Source: Hyphomicrobiales bacterium (GTDB taxonomy: Bacteria > Pseudomonadota > Alphaproteobacteria > Rhizobiales > Xanthobacteraceae). Taken from it: DNA of 43,234 nucleotides. Where the stretch lies: NCBI GenBank assembly GCA_017305595.1, contig JAFKKL010000012.1:1-43234 (forward strand), given 5' to 3'. The notes beneath the pieces were generated by a model that worked only from the letters and a program-made list of their open reading frames with translations, was not told where the DNA came from and searched no databases. A program made the translations under genes and the position numbers. Positions 8,479 to 18,436 of the stretch are shown here, in pieces (within the stretch, counting starts at the first letter, position 1; each line of letters starts with the position of its first letter).

Positions 8479-10767
8479 ATGATGCGCGCGCGCACGCAAG
8501 GCGCATGCGTCCAATCCGATTCGATCAAAGGATTGGCGCAATCGATCGCGAAACCGGCCTATCACCGGTTGCTGAATGCCGAACCCGTGCTACGCCGCGC
8601 AGTCCCAACCCTCATCATCGCATTTCTTGTCACCATCTGTTTCGGCGCCTTCGTTCAGGTCACCGATCACGGCCGGCAGATGCAAGCCTCGGCCCAACGC
8701 GATCTGACAGCGCTCGCCGATCTGCTCGCCGAACGCCTCGACCGCAATCTCGCTGAGCGGCATTCGCCGGCGACGCCTACGCATTTGCAGAACCTGCTCT
8801 CGTCGTTGATCCCGACATGGGGCATCTCGGCAAACCGCTCGATTTTGATTGTGGGGGCCGATCAACGCCTCATCGCCGGTCTCTCGGCCGAGTGGATCGG
8901 TGACATCGATCGCGAATTGCTGACCACCCTCGCGACGACCGCGCACGCGACGCCCGTGCTCAACAAGGCCAACGATGTTATCGCCACAGCGCGCCCGCTC
9001 AAGTCGCTCCCGGGCCATCACCTCGTGATTGCTCAGAAGCATGGCTCGCCGTTGTGGCAATCGGATGCCGCACTCGCCATCACGCTCTCCGCCACCACCG
9101 GCTTTGTCGTTCTTATCCTCGGCTTCGCGTTTCATTGGCAATCAACCCGCGCCCGCGAGGGCGATCTGATCAACGACGCGGTGCGCGGACGGATCGACAC
9201 CGCGCTCAATCGCGGACGCTGCGGCCTATGGGATTGGGACCTCTCGCGCGGCCGCATCTTCTGGTCGCACTCGATGTTCTCCATCCTCGGCCTGCCCGGC
9301 CGCAGCGACCTGCTGACCTTCGGAGAAGTCAACGCCCTGGTTCGCTCGGACGATATCGACCTATTCGAGATCGCCGACCTTCTCATCTCCGGAAAAATCA
9401 ATCACATCGACCAGAGTTTTCGCATGCAGCACAGCAACGGCCACTGGATCTGGCTGCGCGTGCGATGCGAACTGAGCCACGGCGCACGCGACGGCGGGTT
9501 GCACCTGATCGGCATCGCCGTGGACGTCACCGAACAGAAGAGCCTTGCCGAACGCACCGTCGAAGCCGATCTTCGGCTGCGCGACGCCATCGAAACTGTT
9601 CCGGAGTCCTTCGTCCTGTGGGACGCCGAGGATCGCCTCATCCTCTGCAACTCGCACTTCCAGCGGCTACACAAGTTGCCCGACACGGCCGTCGCGCCGG
9701 GGACGTCGTATGAAACGGTCTGCGAGGTGGGGAAAATGCCGCGCATCCGCGCGCGGCTGCCGGCGAGCGATGCGCTCGCCACCGGCGCGCGCACCTTCGA
9801 GGCGCAACTTGACGATGGTCGCTGGCTCAACGTCAGCGAGCGCCGGACCAAGGACGGCGGTTACGTTTCGGTCGGCACCGACATCACGCGGATCAAGGAG
9901 CACGAGCAGAAACTCGTCGACAACGACCTGCGCCTGCGCGCCTCGGTGATCGATCTGAAACGATCGCAGGCGACGCTGGAGCAGCAGGCGCTCGAACTCG
10001 CCGACCTCGCCCAAAAGTACGCCGACGAAAAAGACCGCGCCGAGGAAGCCAATCAGGCGAAATCAAAATTCCTCGCCAACATGAGCCACGAACTGCGCAC
10101 ACCGCTGAACGCGATCATCGGCTTCTCCGAGATCATGGGCAGCGGCATGTTCGGAACACTGGGCTGCGACAAGTATCAGGAATACTGTCACGACATCCTG
10201 ACTTCCGGGCACTATCTGCTGGAAGTCATCAACGACATTCTCGATATGTCGAAGATCGAAGCCGGACGGATGCAACTCGATCTCGAGCCGCTCAATCTCG
10301 CGCAGACGCTGACGGAGTCGCTCCGCGTCGTTTCGGGCAAGGCGCAGGAAAAATCGCTGGTGCTTGACGCCGACTTCGATGACCAGGTACCGCTGGTGGC
10401 GGACCGGCGTGCCATCAAGCAGATCGTCGTCAATCTTCTGTCCAACGCAGTCAAGTTCACGCCGGACGGCGGCAGGGTGATCGTCCGCAGCCGGTTGGTG
10501 GATCATTCCATCGTGCTGATGATCGCCGACACCGGCATCGGTATTGCACGGCAATCCATGGTCAAGCTCGGCCAGCCGTTCGAACAGGTCGAAGGGCAAT
10601 TGACCAAGACGTATCAAGGCTCCGGTCTTGGGCTTGCGATCGCGAAGTCGCTGACCGGCCTGCATGGCGGCTCAATGCGAATGAAATCGAAGCCGGGAGC
10701 CGGTACCGTGATCGGCGTAACGCTGCCGTGCGACGGGCGCACGCGCCCGCTTTCCGTCGCCGCTTAA
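8479..10767 (+). CDS. Membrane-bound PAS-domain sensor histidine kinase (PleC/DivJ-like core)
   Basis: This inner-membrane sensor kinase has 762 residues from the ATG at 8479, chosen for the GAGGGGGCAAGG just upstream. TM helix 1 is near residues 41-58 and TM helix 2 near 197-219, enclosing a periplasmic sensor of about 135 residues. Two PAS domains follow (about 235-355, ending in DVTEQKSLAER, and about 365-475, ending in GTDITRIKEHEQ), then a coiled coil (about 475-530). The HisKA domain has the phospho-acceptor at His537 in SHELRTPLNAIIGF, a form shared with PleC, DivJ and other cell-cycle kinases. HATPase_c follows with DTGIGIA and GSGLGLAIAK. No partner regulator is adjacent. Its stop overlaps the convergent glnE stop (TTAA at 10764-10767). 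Confidence 0.9.
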   Translation: MMRARTQGACVQSDSIKGLAQSIAKPAYHRLLNAEPVLRRAVPTLIIAFLVTICFGAFVQVTDHGRQMQASAQRDLTALADLLAERLDRNLAERHSPATPTHLQNLLSSLIPTWGISANRSILIVGADQRLIAGLSAEWIGDIDRELLTTLATTAHATPVLNKANDVIATARPLKSLPGHHLVIAQKHGSPLWQSDAALAITLSATTGFVVLILGFAFHWQSTRAREGDLINDAVRGRIDTALNRGRCGLWDWDLSRGRIFWSHSMFSILGLPGRSDLLTFGEVNALVRSDDIDLFEIADLLISGKINHIDQSFRMQHSNGHWIWLRVRCELSHGARDGGLHLIGIAVDVTEQKSLAERTVEADLRLRDAIETVPESFVLWDAEDRLILCNSHFQRLHKLPDTAVAPGTSYETVCEVGKMPRIRARLPASDALATGARTFEAQLDDGRWLNVSERRTKDGGYVSVGTDITRIKEHEQKLVDNDLRLRASVIDLKRSQATLEQQALELADLAQKYADEKDRAEEANQAKSKFLANMSHELRTPLNAIIGFSEIMGSGMFGTLGCDKYQEYCHDILTSGHYLLEVINDILDMSKIEAGRMQLDLEPLNLAQTLTESLRVVSGKAQEKSLVLDADFDDQVPLVADRRAIKQIVVNLLSNAVKFTPDGGRVIVRSRLVDHSIVLMIADTGIGIARQSMVKLGQPFEQVEGQLTKTYQGSGLGLAIAKSLTGLHGGSMRMKSKPGAGTVIGVTLPCDGRTRPLSVAA

Positions 10768-13730
10768 TTCGTCTCGTCGACCAGCGCGAGAAATACACTT
10801 CTCACATCAGACTGCGTGTCGCGCACCCGCGCCTCCAGCGCCGAGAAGTCCGGTGCGTCTCCTGCCCGCGTCATGATCCGCAGCAGGTCCTCGCCGGCGG
10901 TCGCGGGATCGAATTTGCCGCTGACGCAAAGCCGCAAAATCTGCGTCAGGTCGTGATAGAGCCGCGCCGCGGGCCGCAACACTTCCTTGGTCGATTGCGG
11001 CAGGATGCCGAGGCGCGCGGCATTCTCCAGCACCTGCATGGTGCTGACGTTAAGAATCTCCGGCATCTCCGCCGCGTAAACAAGTTGCAGGTACTGCGCG
11101 ATGAATTCGATATCGACCGTGCCGCCGGCAGCATATTTGAGGTCCCAGATATCGTCCTCGCCCTTCTCGAGCGCGATGGCGCGACGCATTTCGGCGACGT
11201 CGCTGGCGATGATGCGGCGGTCGCGCGGACGCGTCAGAACCTCGCGGATGATCGCCTCGATCCGCTCGCGAAATTCAGGCGACGCCGAGATCACGCGGGC
11301 GCGCGTCAGCGCCATGTGTTCCCAGGTCCAGGCTTCATGATCCTGGTAATCGGCGAACGAATCCAGCCTTGACGCGACAGGACCGGCGCGACCCGACGGT
11401 CGCAAGCGCATGTCGACGTCGTACAACACGCCGTAGTTTGTGCGCGTCGTGAAGGCGCTGATCAGTCGCTGAGTGAAACGCGCAAAATACTGGCTGCCAT
11501 TCAGGGATCGCGCCCCGTCGGACTCGGGGTTCTCGTGATCGAAGTCATAGATCAGAATGAGATCGAGATCGGACGACGCCGTCATCTCCCGGCTGCCGAG
11601 TTTCCCCATCGCGAGGATGGCGGTCTCCTGATTCTGAACGCGGCCGTATTGCTCGACGAATTGCTTCGTCACCAGTCGATGCACCGTTTGCACGATGCCT
11701 TCAGCGACGTCCGCGAACGCCGTGCTGGCGTGTTGCGCCGACACAGTGCCGGACAGGATGCGCGCGCCAATCAGGAACAGGCTTTCCTGGCCGAACAGCC
11801 GCAGCCGATCGAGAAACTCTTCGTAGGAGTCCGCGTCCGCCAAAGTCACGGCCAACCGCTCCGACAGTTCCTTGCGGTCCGGCATGGCGCCGAAGAAGCG
11901 CGGATCGATCAGGCCGTCCATCAGTTGCGGCTGCCGCGCCAGCATCGCGCCGAGACGCGGAGCGGCACCAAGGATCAAAGCCACCAGTGCGACCAGATCA
12001 CTGTTCTGACCGAGCAGCGAGATCAACCGCCCGCCGCGCTGCAACGCCTGCAGGAAACTGTCGAATGCAGTCACCGCGTCGTCGGGTTCTTCGGCATGCG
12101 CCAATCCTTCGATCAACGCCGGGACGAATTCCTCGAACGCCTTCCGCGTCGCCTCGACCTTGAGGACGCGATATTCGCCCGACATCCACTGCTGCACGGT
12201 GGACGCTACCATTAGCGGCTTGGCGAAGCCGAGATCGGACAACCGCTTCACTACGCGCGGGTCGTCGGGCCCCGCGCGATAATCGACGTCGGGGAGTTTT
12301 GCCGTCCCGGCCGGATCGCCCTCGAACAGCTTGCTGTAGTGTCCCTGCACGCAATTCAAATGATGCAACAGGTCTTTGGCGAAGGCATCGCGGCTGTCGT
12401 AGCCGAAGAAGAACGCAAAGCGTTCGACCGCATCACGATCTTCCGGCAATGCATGGGTCTGCTCGTCGGCGATCATTTGCAGGCGATGCTCGACGCGACG
12501 CAGGAACTGATAGGCGTCGCTCAACTCGTCCCGCGCAGCGAGCGTGATCCAGTTGTTCGCCGCCAGAATATTCAGTGTCTCCAGCGTCGGGCGTGAGCGC
12601 AGTTCTGGATGCCGGCCGCCGGCGATCAATTGCTGGGTCTGCGCAAAGAACTCGATTTCGCGGATGCCGCCACGCCCGACCTTGACGTTATGCCCTTCGA
12701 CCGAAATATCGTTCTGTCCGCGGAAAGACTGCATCTGCCGCTTCATATCGTGCACATCGGACAGCGCAGCGAAGTCGAGATGCTTACGCCAGACGAACGG
12801 CGCGATCTCGCTGACCAGCGCCTCGCCCGCGACGATATCGCCGGCGCACGGGCGCGCCTTGATCATCGCGGCGCGCTCCCATGTTCGGCCCTCGCGCTCG
12901 TAGTAGTCGAGTGCGGCGGCGGTCGAGATCGCCACCGGCGTCGATGCCGGATCGGGCCGCAATCGCAGATCGACGCGGAAGACGTAGCCGTCGCCGGTGC
13001 GTTGCTGCAACATCCGCGACAGCCCTTGCGTGACGCGCACGAAGAAAGGCTGCGGCTCGATATCCGGCGCCAGCGTCGGCGCGGCAAGATCGAAGAAAAC
13101 GATGAGATCGACGTCGCTGGAATAATTCAGTTCGCCCGCGCCCATCTTGCCCATGGCGAGCACGACGAGGCCGCTGCCCTCCTCCGGCCGCTCGGGGACG
13201 GGCGGCGACAGCTTGCCGCGCGCCGCCTCCTGCAACATCAGAAAGCGCAACGCGCATTGCACCGAGGTGACCGCGAGATCGGTCAATGCTTGGGTCACCC
13301 GCATCACCGGCCAGACGCCGCCGATGTCGCACAGCGCTATCATCAATGCGGCTTCTGCTTTCAGTTGGCGCAACAACTGCATTGCTTCGGCCTGGTCGGC
13401 AGCGGTGGGGACGTCGGCAATCGCTTTCGCGATCAATGACGCGAAATGCACCTCCGGTTCGGATTGCAACAGGCGGATGAACCGGCCGGGATTAACTCGG
13501 ATCAGATCAAACAGGTATGGTGACGCCTCGGCAAGGCCTTCCAGCAGCGTGCGAATTTTTGGGAATTGTTTTGTGATGGCGGCGATCGCGGCGGTCTGCT
13601 CGGGCGATACATCGGCCAGCCAGCCGGCGAGCCGTTGCGCGGCTTCCGATGAAGCGAACACGACCGGACCGGCCACAACCTGCGCGGCCAGGGAAGACAG
13701 ATCCGCGTCATCCGTCGCGGAGGCGTTCAT
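10764..13730 (-). CDS. glnE: Bifunctional glutamine-synthetase adenylyltransferase/deadenylase GlnE
   Basis: GlnE adds AMP to, and removes it from, a tyrosine of glutamine synthetase under PII control, setting nitrogen assimilation. At 988 residues the protein is full length. Both nucleotidyltransferase halves are visible: the N-terminal deadenylase half has SSDVDLIVFFD and the C-terminal adenylyltransferase half has SSDLDLILIYD, each with the DxD metal ligands and followed by the conserved RxDLRLRP / DVDMRLRPSG strands. The start codon overlaps the stop of the upstream histidine kinase gene (13727-13730), so glnE is the last gene of a kinase-coupled unit. This position, after degP and a two-component pair, matches the order in Sinorhizobium meliloti. 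Confidence 0.96.
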   Translation of the reverse strand: MNASATDDADLSSLAAQVVAGPVVFASSEAAQRLAGWLADVSPEQTAAIAAITKQFPKIRTLLEGLAEASPYLFDLIRVNPGRFIRLLQSEPEVHFASLIAKAIADVPTAADQAEAMQLLRQLKAEAALMIALCDIGGVWPVMRVTQALTDLAVTSVQCALRFLMLQEAARGKLSPPVPERPEEGSGLVVLAMGKMGAGELNYSSDVDLIVFFDLAAPTLAPDIEPQPFFVRVTQGLSRMLQQRTGDGYVFRVDLRLRPDPASTPVAISTAAALDYYEREGRTWERAAMIKARPCAGDIVAGEALVSEIAPFVWRKHLDFAALSDVHDMKRQMQSFRGQNDISVEGHNVKVGRGGIREIEFFAQTQQLIAGGRHPELRSRPTLETLNILAANNWITLAARDELSDAYQFLRRVEHRLQMIADEQTHALPEDRDAVERFAFFFGYDSRDAFAKDLLHHLNCVQGHYSKLFEGDPAGTAKLPDVDYRAGPDDPRVVKRLSDLGFAKPLMVASTVQQWMSGEYRVLKVEATRKAFEEFVPALIEGLAHAEEPDDAVTAFDSFLQALQRGGRLISLLGQNSDLVALVALILGAAPRLGAMLARQPQLMDGLIDPRFFGAMPDRKELSERLAVTLADADSYEEFLDRLRLFGQESLFLIGARILSGTVSAQHASTAFADVAEGIVQTVHRLVTKQFVEQYGRVQNQETAILAMGKLGSREMTASSDLDLILIYDFDHENPESDGARSLNGSQYFARFTQRLISAFTTRTNYGVLYDVDMRLRPSGRAGPVASRLDSFADYQDHEAWTWEHMALTRARVISASPEFRERIEAIIREVLTRPRDRRIIASDVAEMRRAIALEKGEDDIWDLKYAAGGTVDIEFIAQYLQLVYAAEMPEILNVSTMQVLENAARLGILPQSTKEVLRPAARLYHDLTQILRLCVSGKFDPATAGEDLLRIMTRAGDAPDFSALEARVRDTQSDVRSVFLALVDETN

Positions 13731-15166
13731 GCAGAATGCGTTTCCGGTTGAGAGGATTGCTCCCCTAGTCCCTCGCCCGAAAGCGCCGGAAATGCAAGCG
13801 TCGCGCGCAATCCGGGTCCGGCGTCGTCCAGTCGCAACTCGCCACGATGCAGTTTCGCCACCGCCGAGGCGAGACTGAGGCCGAGACCGGATCCCGGCTG
13901 GGTCCGGCTGGCTTCGAGACGGACGAAGCGTTCTGTCGCACGTTTGCGATCGGTCTCCGGAATCCCGGGGCCACGATCGGTGACGCTCAGAAGGACGAGG
14001 TTCCCCTCCCGGCGCGCTTCGATCAGGATCGCCGGCGGCTCGGCATCCGGCACGGCCTGCGCCGACTTGCCGTACTTGATGGCATTCTCGACCAGATTGG
14101 CCAGCGCCTGGCTGACCAACTCGCGATTGCCATGAAGCGGCGCCGGGCTGGCGACGACACGCAAGACAAGGCCGCTGTCTTCGGCGAGCGGCTCATAGAG
14201 CTCGTGAATGCCGTTGGCAACGTCGGCAGCGTCGAAATTTTCGGCAGCGCCGCCCTGCCCCGATTCCGCCCGCGCGATCATCAACAGCGCGTTGAAAGTG
14301 CGGATCAACCCATCGGACTCTTCGATGGTGCGTTCCAGCGCGGCACGATAGTCCGCCTCATCGCGCGACATCGCCAACGCTTCCTCGGCGCGGTTGCGCA
14401 GCCGCGTCAGCGGCGTCTTGAGATCGTGCGCGATGTTGTCCGAAACTTCCTTGAGGCCGTTCATCAACGCCTCGATGCGCTCCAGCATCAGGTTGAGATT
14501 GTCGGCCAGACGATCGAGTTCGTCGCCGCTGCGTCCCACCGGCAATCGCTCGCTGAGGTCGCCTTCCATGATGCGGCGCGTCGTTCCTGTCATGGCATCG
14601 ATCCGCCGTAGCACGCGTCGCCCGACAAACACGCCGGCGGCAAGCCCCAGCACGATCACCACCAGCATCGACCATTGCGCGGCCTTGGCGACGATGCCGA
14701 AAATGCGCCGCCGCTCATCGAGATCACGGCCGATCAGCAGCCGAAAGCCGTTGCTAAGTTCGGAGATCTGGACCAGCGCGCGATGCGGCGCCTTGTCCTG
14801 CTCCTCGAGACGTTGATAGGCGGTCTCAAGCCAGCCGGAGCCGGTCATCGTTCCGGGCGGCAGCGCGCCGACATTGCCGGCCACTGCCTGCCCCGCGGGC
14901 GTGACAAGGAGATAAAGATTGGCACCCGGACGCAGCGCCCGGTTTTCGATCGCGAGCGACACGCCGCGCAGGCCGCGCCGGTTGAATACGCCGGTCAGGT
15001 CGGCGAGTTCGGCATTCACCGTGGTGGTGATCTGCTCGGTGATCATGCGGCGCGTATTCCAGGCGAAGAAGCCCAGCAGCGACGCCGCGAACAGTGCGAA
15101 CAGCAGCAAGTAAACCAGCGTCAGCCGAAACGCGGTGGTGCGGATCAGTTTACCGAATGCCGTCAC
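13727..15166 (-). CDS. Sensor histidine kinase of the degP-linked two-component system
   Basis: This EnvZ/CpxA-type inner-membrane kinase has 479 residues. TM1 is at about 14-36 and TM2 at about 165-182, with a periplasmic sensor between them. A HAMP domain follows (about 183-236, RRIMEGDLSERLPV). The phospho-acceptor is His247 in NIAHDLKTPLTRLRNR. HATPase_c has DRGPGIP and GSGLGLSLASAVAKLH. It overlaps its regulator gene by 17 bases and glnE by four, so translation of all three is coupled. The position beside the envelope protease DegP suggests envelope sensing, by analogy with Cpx; this is inference, and the signal is unknown. Confidence 0.9.
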   Translation of the reverse strand: MTAFGKLIRTTAFRLTLVYLLLFALFAASLLGFFAWNTRRMITEQITTTVNAELADLTGVFNRRGLRGVSLAIENRALRPGANLYLLVTPAGQAVAGNVGALPPGTMTGSGWLETAYQRLEEQDKAPHRALVQISELSNGFRLLIGRDLDERRRIFGIVAKAAQWSMLVVIVLGLAAGVFVGRRVLRRIDAMTGTTRRIMEGDLSERLPVGRSGDELDRLADNLNLMLERIEALMNGLKEVSDNIAHDLKTPLTRLRNRAEEALAMSRDEADYRAALERTIEESDGLIRTFNALLMIARAESGQGGAAENFDAADVANGIHELYEPLAEDSGLVLRVVASPAPLHGNRELVSQALANLVENAIKYGKSAQAVPDAEPPAILIEARREGNLVLLSVTDRGPGIPETDRKRATERFVRLEASRTQPGSGLGLSLASAVAKLHRGELRLDDAGPGLRATLAFPALSGEGLGEQSSQPETHSA

Positions 15167-15830
15167 GGATCATGTAACCTGCGCCGCGGATGGTATGCAG
15201 CAAGGGCCGCTCGAATCCCTTGTCGATCTTGGCGCGCAGCCGCGAGATATGCACGTCGATCACGTTGGTCTGCGGATCGAAATGATAGTCCCAGACGTTT
15301 TCCAGCAACATGGTGCGCGTCACCACCTGCCCCGCGTGCTTCATCAGATATTCAAGCAAGCGGAATTCACGCGGCTGCAAGGTGAGTTCTTCCTTGCCGC
15401 GCGCCACACGATGCGAGAGCCGGTCGAGTTCGAGATCGCCGACGCGATAGACGGTTTCCTCGGCTGGTCCGCCGTGGCGGCGCGACAGCACTTCGACACG
15501 CGCCAGCAACTCCGCAAACGCATAGGGCTTCGGCAGGTAGTCGTCGCCGCCGGCGCGCAGGCCCTTGATGCGATCGTCGACCTGGCCCAATGCCGAGAGG
15601 ATCAATGCTGGCGTGCGATTGCCCTTGTCGCGCAGGGTACCAATGACGGACAGCCCGTCGCGCTTCGGCAGCATGCGATCGATCACCAGCACGTCGTAAT
15701 CGCCGCCATCCGCCATGGAGAGACCTTCCTCGCCGTCGCCGGCGAGATCCGCGATATGGCCGACTTCGCGAAAAGCCTTCGCGAGATAATCCGCCGATTC
15801 ACGATCATCCTCGATAATCAGCAAGCGCAT
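15150..15830 (-). CDS. OmpR/PhoB-family response regulator of the degP-linked two-component system
   Basis: This cytoplasmic transcription factor has an N-terminal receiver (about 1-115; acidic pocket EDD at residues 7-9, phospho-acceptor Asp51 in VIDRMLPKRDG, Lys in KPYAFAELLARV) and a C-terminal OmpR-type winged helix (about 128-226; LTLQPREFRLLEYLM, VIDVHISRLRAKID, IRGAGYMI). The ATG at 15830 gives the usual MRLLIIEDD N-terminus. A GTG at 15857 in the same frame has a better-placed AAGGGA upstream and would add nine residues, so the start is not settled. It is cotranscribed with the kinase and glnE; targets are unknown. Confidence 0.9.
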   Translation of the reverse strand: MRLLIIEDDRESADYLAKAFREVGHIADLAGDGEEGLSMADGGDYDVLVIDRMLPKRDGLSVIGTLRDKGNRTPALILSALGQVDDRIKGLRAGGDDYLPKPYAFAELLARVEVLSRRHGGPAEETVYRVGDLELDRLSHRVARGKEELTLQPREFRLLEYLMKHAGQVVTRTMLLENVWDYHFDPQTNVIDVHISRLRAKIDKGFERPLLHTIRGAGYMIRDGIR

Positions 15831-16076
15831 CTGATTGTCTGTCTCACCTAACGTCACGGTCCGTTCCCTTCAACATGGCCTGATCGCATTCCCGACGCAA
15901 GGCAAGGCGACACCGCCTGGAAACAAAGAACGGCGGACGATGAAGCTGGGGGACTTCATCGCCCGCCAGGCCTTCCAACGGAGGGGGCTGATCCATTGGA
16001 AGCAGTTTTTGAAGAGCAATCCGCGATGGAGACGCGGCGGCGAGAGCACCGGCCACCACGCCCCATCGCGGGCGGA

Positions 16077-17648
16077 TCAGCCCTTGGCGAGCGGCACCGC
16101 GACGAATCGCAGCGAGCCGCCGGAGCGAATCCGCATCAAAACGCTGTTCTTGTTGTCGGCCTGAGCCGACTTGATGGCATCGCGCACCTCACCGGGATCG
16201 CCGACACTCTTGCCCGCGACTTCGAGAATGACATCGCCTTCCTTGAAGCCACGCTCGGCGGCCGCGCTGTTGGGATCGACATCGGTGACGACGACGCCCT
16301 CCTTGCCCGCGCCCGCGACCGATGCGGCAGGTGCGACAGTAAGGCCGAGGCGCGGCACGTCATCGCCGCGCGACATGTGGCCACGATCGCGACCGTGGCT
16401 GAATTCGGCGCGCGCATCCTTCTCGCTCGGCATCTTGTCGAGTGTTAGGGTCACGGTCTTGTCCTGGCCCTTGTGCAGCAGATCGATCTTGATCGAGTTG
16501 CCGGGCGAGTAGCCGCCGATGGTTCGGGCGAGTTCACGCGCGTCCTTTACCGGCTGGCCGTTGACGCCCTTGATGACGTCGCCGGATTGGATGCCCGCCT
16601 TGTCGGCCGGTCCATTCGGCTGCGGCTCGGCGACTAAAGCGCCTTCGGCCTTCTTCAAGCCGAGGCTATCGGCGATATCCTGCGTCACAGGTTGAATCTG
16701 TACGCCGATCCAGCCGCGGCTGACGGAGCCCTTGTCTTTCAACTGCGCGACGACGCTCTGCACCGTCGATGCGGGAATCGAGAACGCGATACCGACACTG
16801 CCGCCGGACGGCGAATAGATCGCGGTGTTCACGCCGATGACGTTGCCCTGCATGTCGAACGCGGGACCACCGGAGTTGCCCTTGTTGACCGGCGCATCGA
16901 TCTGGATGAAGTCGTCATACGGACCGTTGCCGATGTCGCGGCCGTTGGCCGAGACGATGCCGGCGGTCACCGTGCCTCCGAGGCCGAACGGATTGCCGAC
17001 CGCGAGCACCCAGTCGCCGATGCGCGCCTTGCCGGTGGAGAGCTTCGCGAACGGGAAATCCGAACCGCCCTCGACCTTGATCAAGGCGAGATCGGTGCGC
17101 GGATCGGTACCGATCACCTTCGCGGTGTAGGTCTTGCCGGCGTCGGTGGTCACTTCCACCTTGTCGGCGCCTTCGACGACGTGATTGTTGGTCACCGCAT
17201 AGCCGTCAGAGGAAATGAAGAAGCCGGAGCCTTGCCCCATCTGCGGACCGTGGCGACCACGCAGACCCGGCGGCAAACCATCCGGACCACCGAAGCGGCG
17301 GAAGAAACGCTCCATCGGCGAGCCAGGCTGGAACGGCGAACCATCCTGATCCGAATCCGCCATCTTTTCCTTGATGCGAACCTTGACCGAGATCACCGAT
17401 GGCTTCACCCGCTCGACGATGTCGGCGAAGCCGATCGGCGTTTGAACCTTGCTGACTTCGTTATTGACCTGCGCGTGGGCGGGCGTCGAGAACAGGTCGA
17501 AGTTGCCCGGCGACGGCGTGAGGCCGTAGACAGCGGCGCCAAGGCCCGCGACCACCGAGGCCATCAGCGCGAACTTGCGCAGGGACAGCACCGAACGGCG
17601 CGGTTGATAGATCGGAGCGGAGGTGAGGTCGGTCGGACGGTCGATCAT
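16077..17648 (-). CDS. degP: Periplasmic serine endoprotease of the DegP/HtrA family
   Basis: This periplasmic protease/chaperone degrades misfolded envelope proteins. It has 523 residues from the ATG at 17648, which has GGAGA five bases upstream; a start further upstream at 17687 would add 13 residues. An N-terminal membrane anchor or signal segment (about 24-45) is followed by an AHAQ site near residue 59. The trypsin-like domain has the catalytic triad His156 (TNNHVV), Asp186 (RTDLALI) and Ser259 (GNSGGP). Two PDZ domains follow (about 305-395 and 430-515; GIQSGDVIKGVNG and GFKEGDVILEVAG). The Gly/Pro/Met-rich LA-loop region before residue 140 is usual. It lies just downstream of ccmH and ahead of the two-component pair. 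Confidence 0.95.
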   Translation of the reverse strand: MIDRPTDLTSAPIYQPRRSVLSLRKFALMASVVAGLGAAVYGLTPSPGNFDLFSTPAHAQVNNEVSKVQTPIGFADIVERVKPSVISVKVRIKEKMADSDQDGSPFQPGSPMERFFRRFGGPDGLPPGLRGRHGPQMGQGSGFFISSDGYAVTNNHVVEGADKVEVTTDAGKTYTAKVIGTDPRTDLALIKVEGGSDFPFAKLSTGKARIGDWVLAVGNPFGLGGTVTAGIVSANGRDIGNGPYDDFIQIDAPVNKGNSGGPAFDMQGNVIGVNTAIYSPSGGSVGIAFSIPASTVQSVVAQLKDKGSVSRGWIGVQIQPVTQDIADSLGLKKAEGALVAEPQPNGPADKAGIQSGDVIKGVNGQPVKDARELARTIGGYSPGNSIKIDLLHKGQDKTVTLTLDKMPSEKDARAEFSHGRDRGHMSRGDDVPRLGLTVAPAASVAGAGKEGVVVTDVDPNSAAAERGFKEGDVILEVAGKSVGDPGEVRDAIKSAQADNKNSVLMRIRSGGSLRFVAVPLAKG

Positions 17649-17778
17649 GAAAATCTCCAAGGCCAGAATCACATTGCGAAGATGCATCGCATGGCCATGA
17701 AGATGGGATCTGTCGCCTTACAGCATGCTGGCGAGGGAATTAATCTTTTGTAATCTTGGGAAAAATGCCACCGAAGGC

Positions 17779-18285
17779 TTATTCCATCGTCTCCGAGGCT
17801 TGAGACGCAAGCAATTTTTGCAGCCGCGCTTCTTCCTCGGGCGTCAACGCGCCTCGCTCGTCGCGGCCATTTTCCGCAAGCCGGGAACGACGGCGATACT
17901 GCCACCACAACCCAAATGCGCCGCCGCCGAGCGCCAGCGGCGTCAACAGCCATAGCAACAGCGTCTGCCCTTCGAAGCGCGGCTTCAGCAGCACGTATTC
18001 GCCGTAGCGCGCCACCAGAAAATCGATCACCTGCCTGTTGCTGTCACCCGCGGCGATGCGCTCGCGCACCAGCAGCCGCAGATCGCGCGCCAACGGTGCT
18101 TCGGAATCGTCGATCGATTGGTTCTGGCAAACCATGCAGCGCAATTCGCGCGACAACTCTCGCGCACGGGTTTCCTTGGCGGGGTCCTTCATCACCTCGT
18201 CTGGCTGCACCGCAAATGCGGGCTGCATGACTGCGAAAGCAAAATAGAGAAGCGCGCCAAGAGCGCGCAGAGACTTGCCCCACAC
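17779..18285 (-). CDS. ccmH: Cytochrome c maturation protein CcmH/CycL
   Basis: This membrane-anchored periplasmic thiol protein reduces the apocytochrome c heme-binding cysteines and works with CcmF and CcmI in heme ligation. About 168 residues follow a GTG start at 18285. The signal peptide ends near AFA (residue 25). The family motif LRCMVCQNQSIDDSEA has Cys50 and Cys53. A C-terminal TM helix lies near 124-142 with a charged cytosolic tail. The frame is open to 18525, but that upstream part overlaps ccmF and reads through a palindromic repeat (18291-18403), giving a spurious RRRGP-type peptide, so I reject the longer start. The repeat separates the gene from ccmF. Confidence 0.9.
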   Translation of the reverse strand: MWGKSLRALGALLYFAFAVMQPAFAVQPDEVMKDPAKETRARELSRELRCMVCQNQSIDDSEAPLARDLRLLVRERIAAGDSNRQVIDFLVARYGEYVLLKPRFEGQTLLLWLLTPLALGGGAFGLWWQYRRRSRLAENGRDERGALTPEEEARLQKLLASQASETME

Positions 18286-18290
18286 ATGGA

Positions 18291-18403
18291 GTCGTCCCCG
18301 CGCAGGCGGGGACCCAGACTCCCTACGGTTCAATTGGAGATTAAACGCAGTGCCACGTGCCGCACGGACAGGGGGTATAGGTCCCCGCCTTCGCGGGGAC
18401 GAC
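18291..18403. repeat. Palindromic intergenic repeat unit (copy 1, between ccmF and ccmH)
   Basis: Two 23-base hairpin arms (18291-18313 and 18381-18403) are inverted relative to each other and differ at one or two positions. Each arm folds on itself (core TCCCCGCG...CGCGGGGA type). The middle about 67 bases are not repeated. The same unit recurs at 35934-36053 and 37898-38016. This is the REP-like family common in Bradyrhizobium-type genomes. Confidence 0.85.
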
Positions 18404-18436
18404 GACAATCTATGTGCCGCGTCACGCATCACAGCC

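Noticed and set aside
6635-8506. A minus-strand frame of 623 codons
   Set aside because: It is antisense to the CDF exporter, whose helices and metal motifs are unmistakable.
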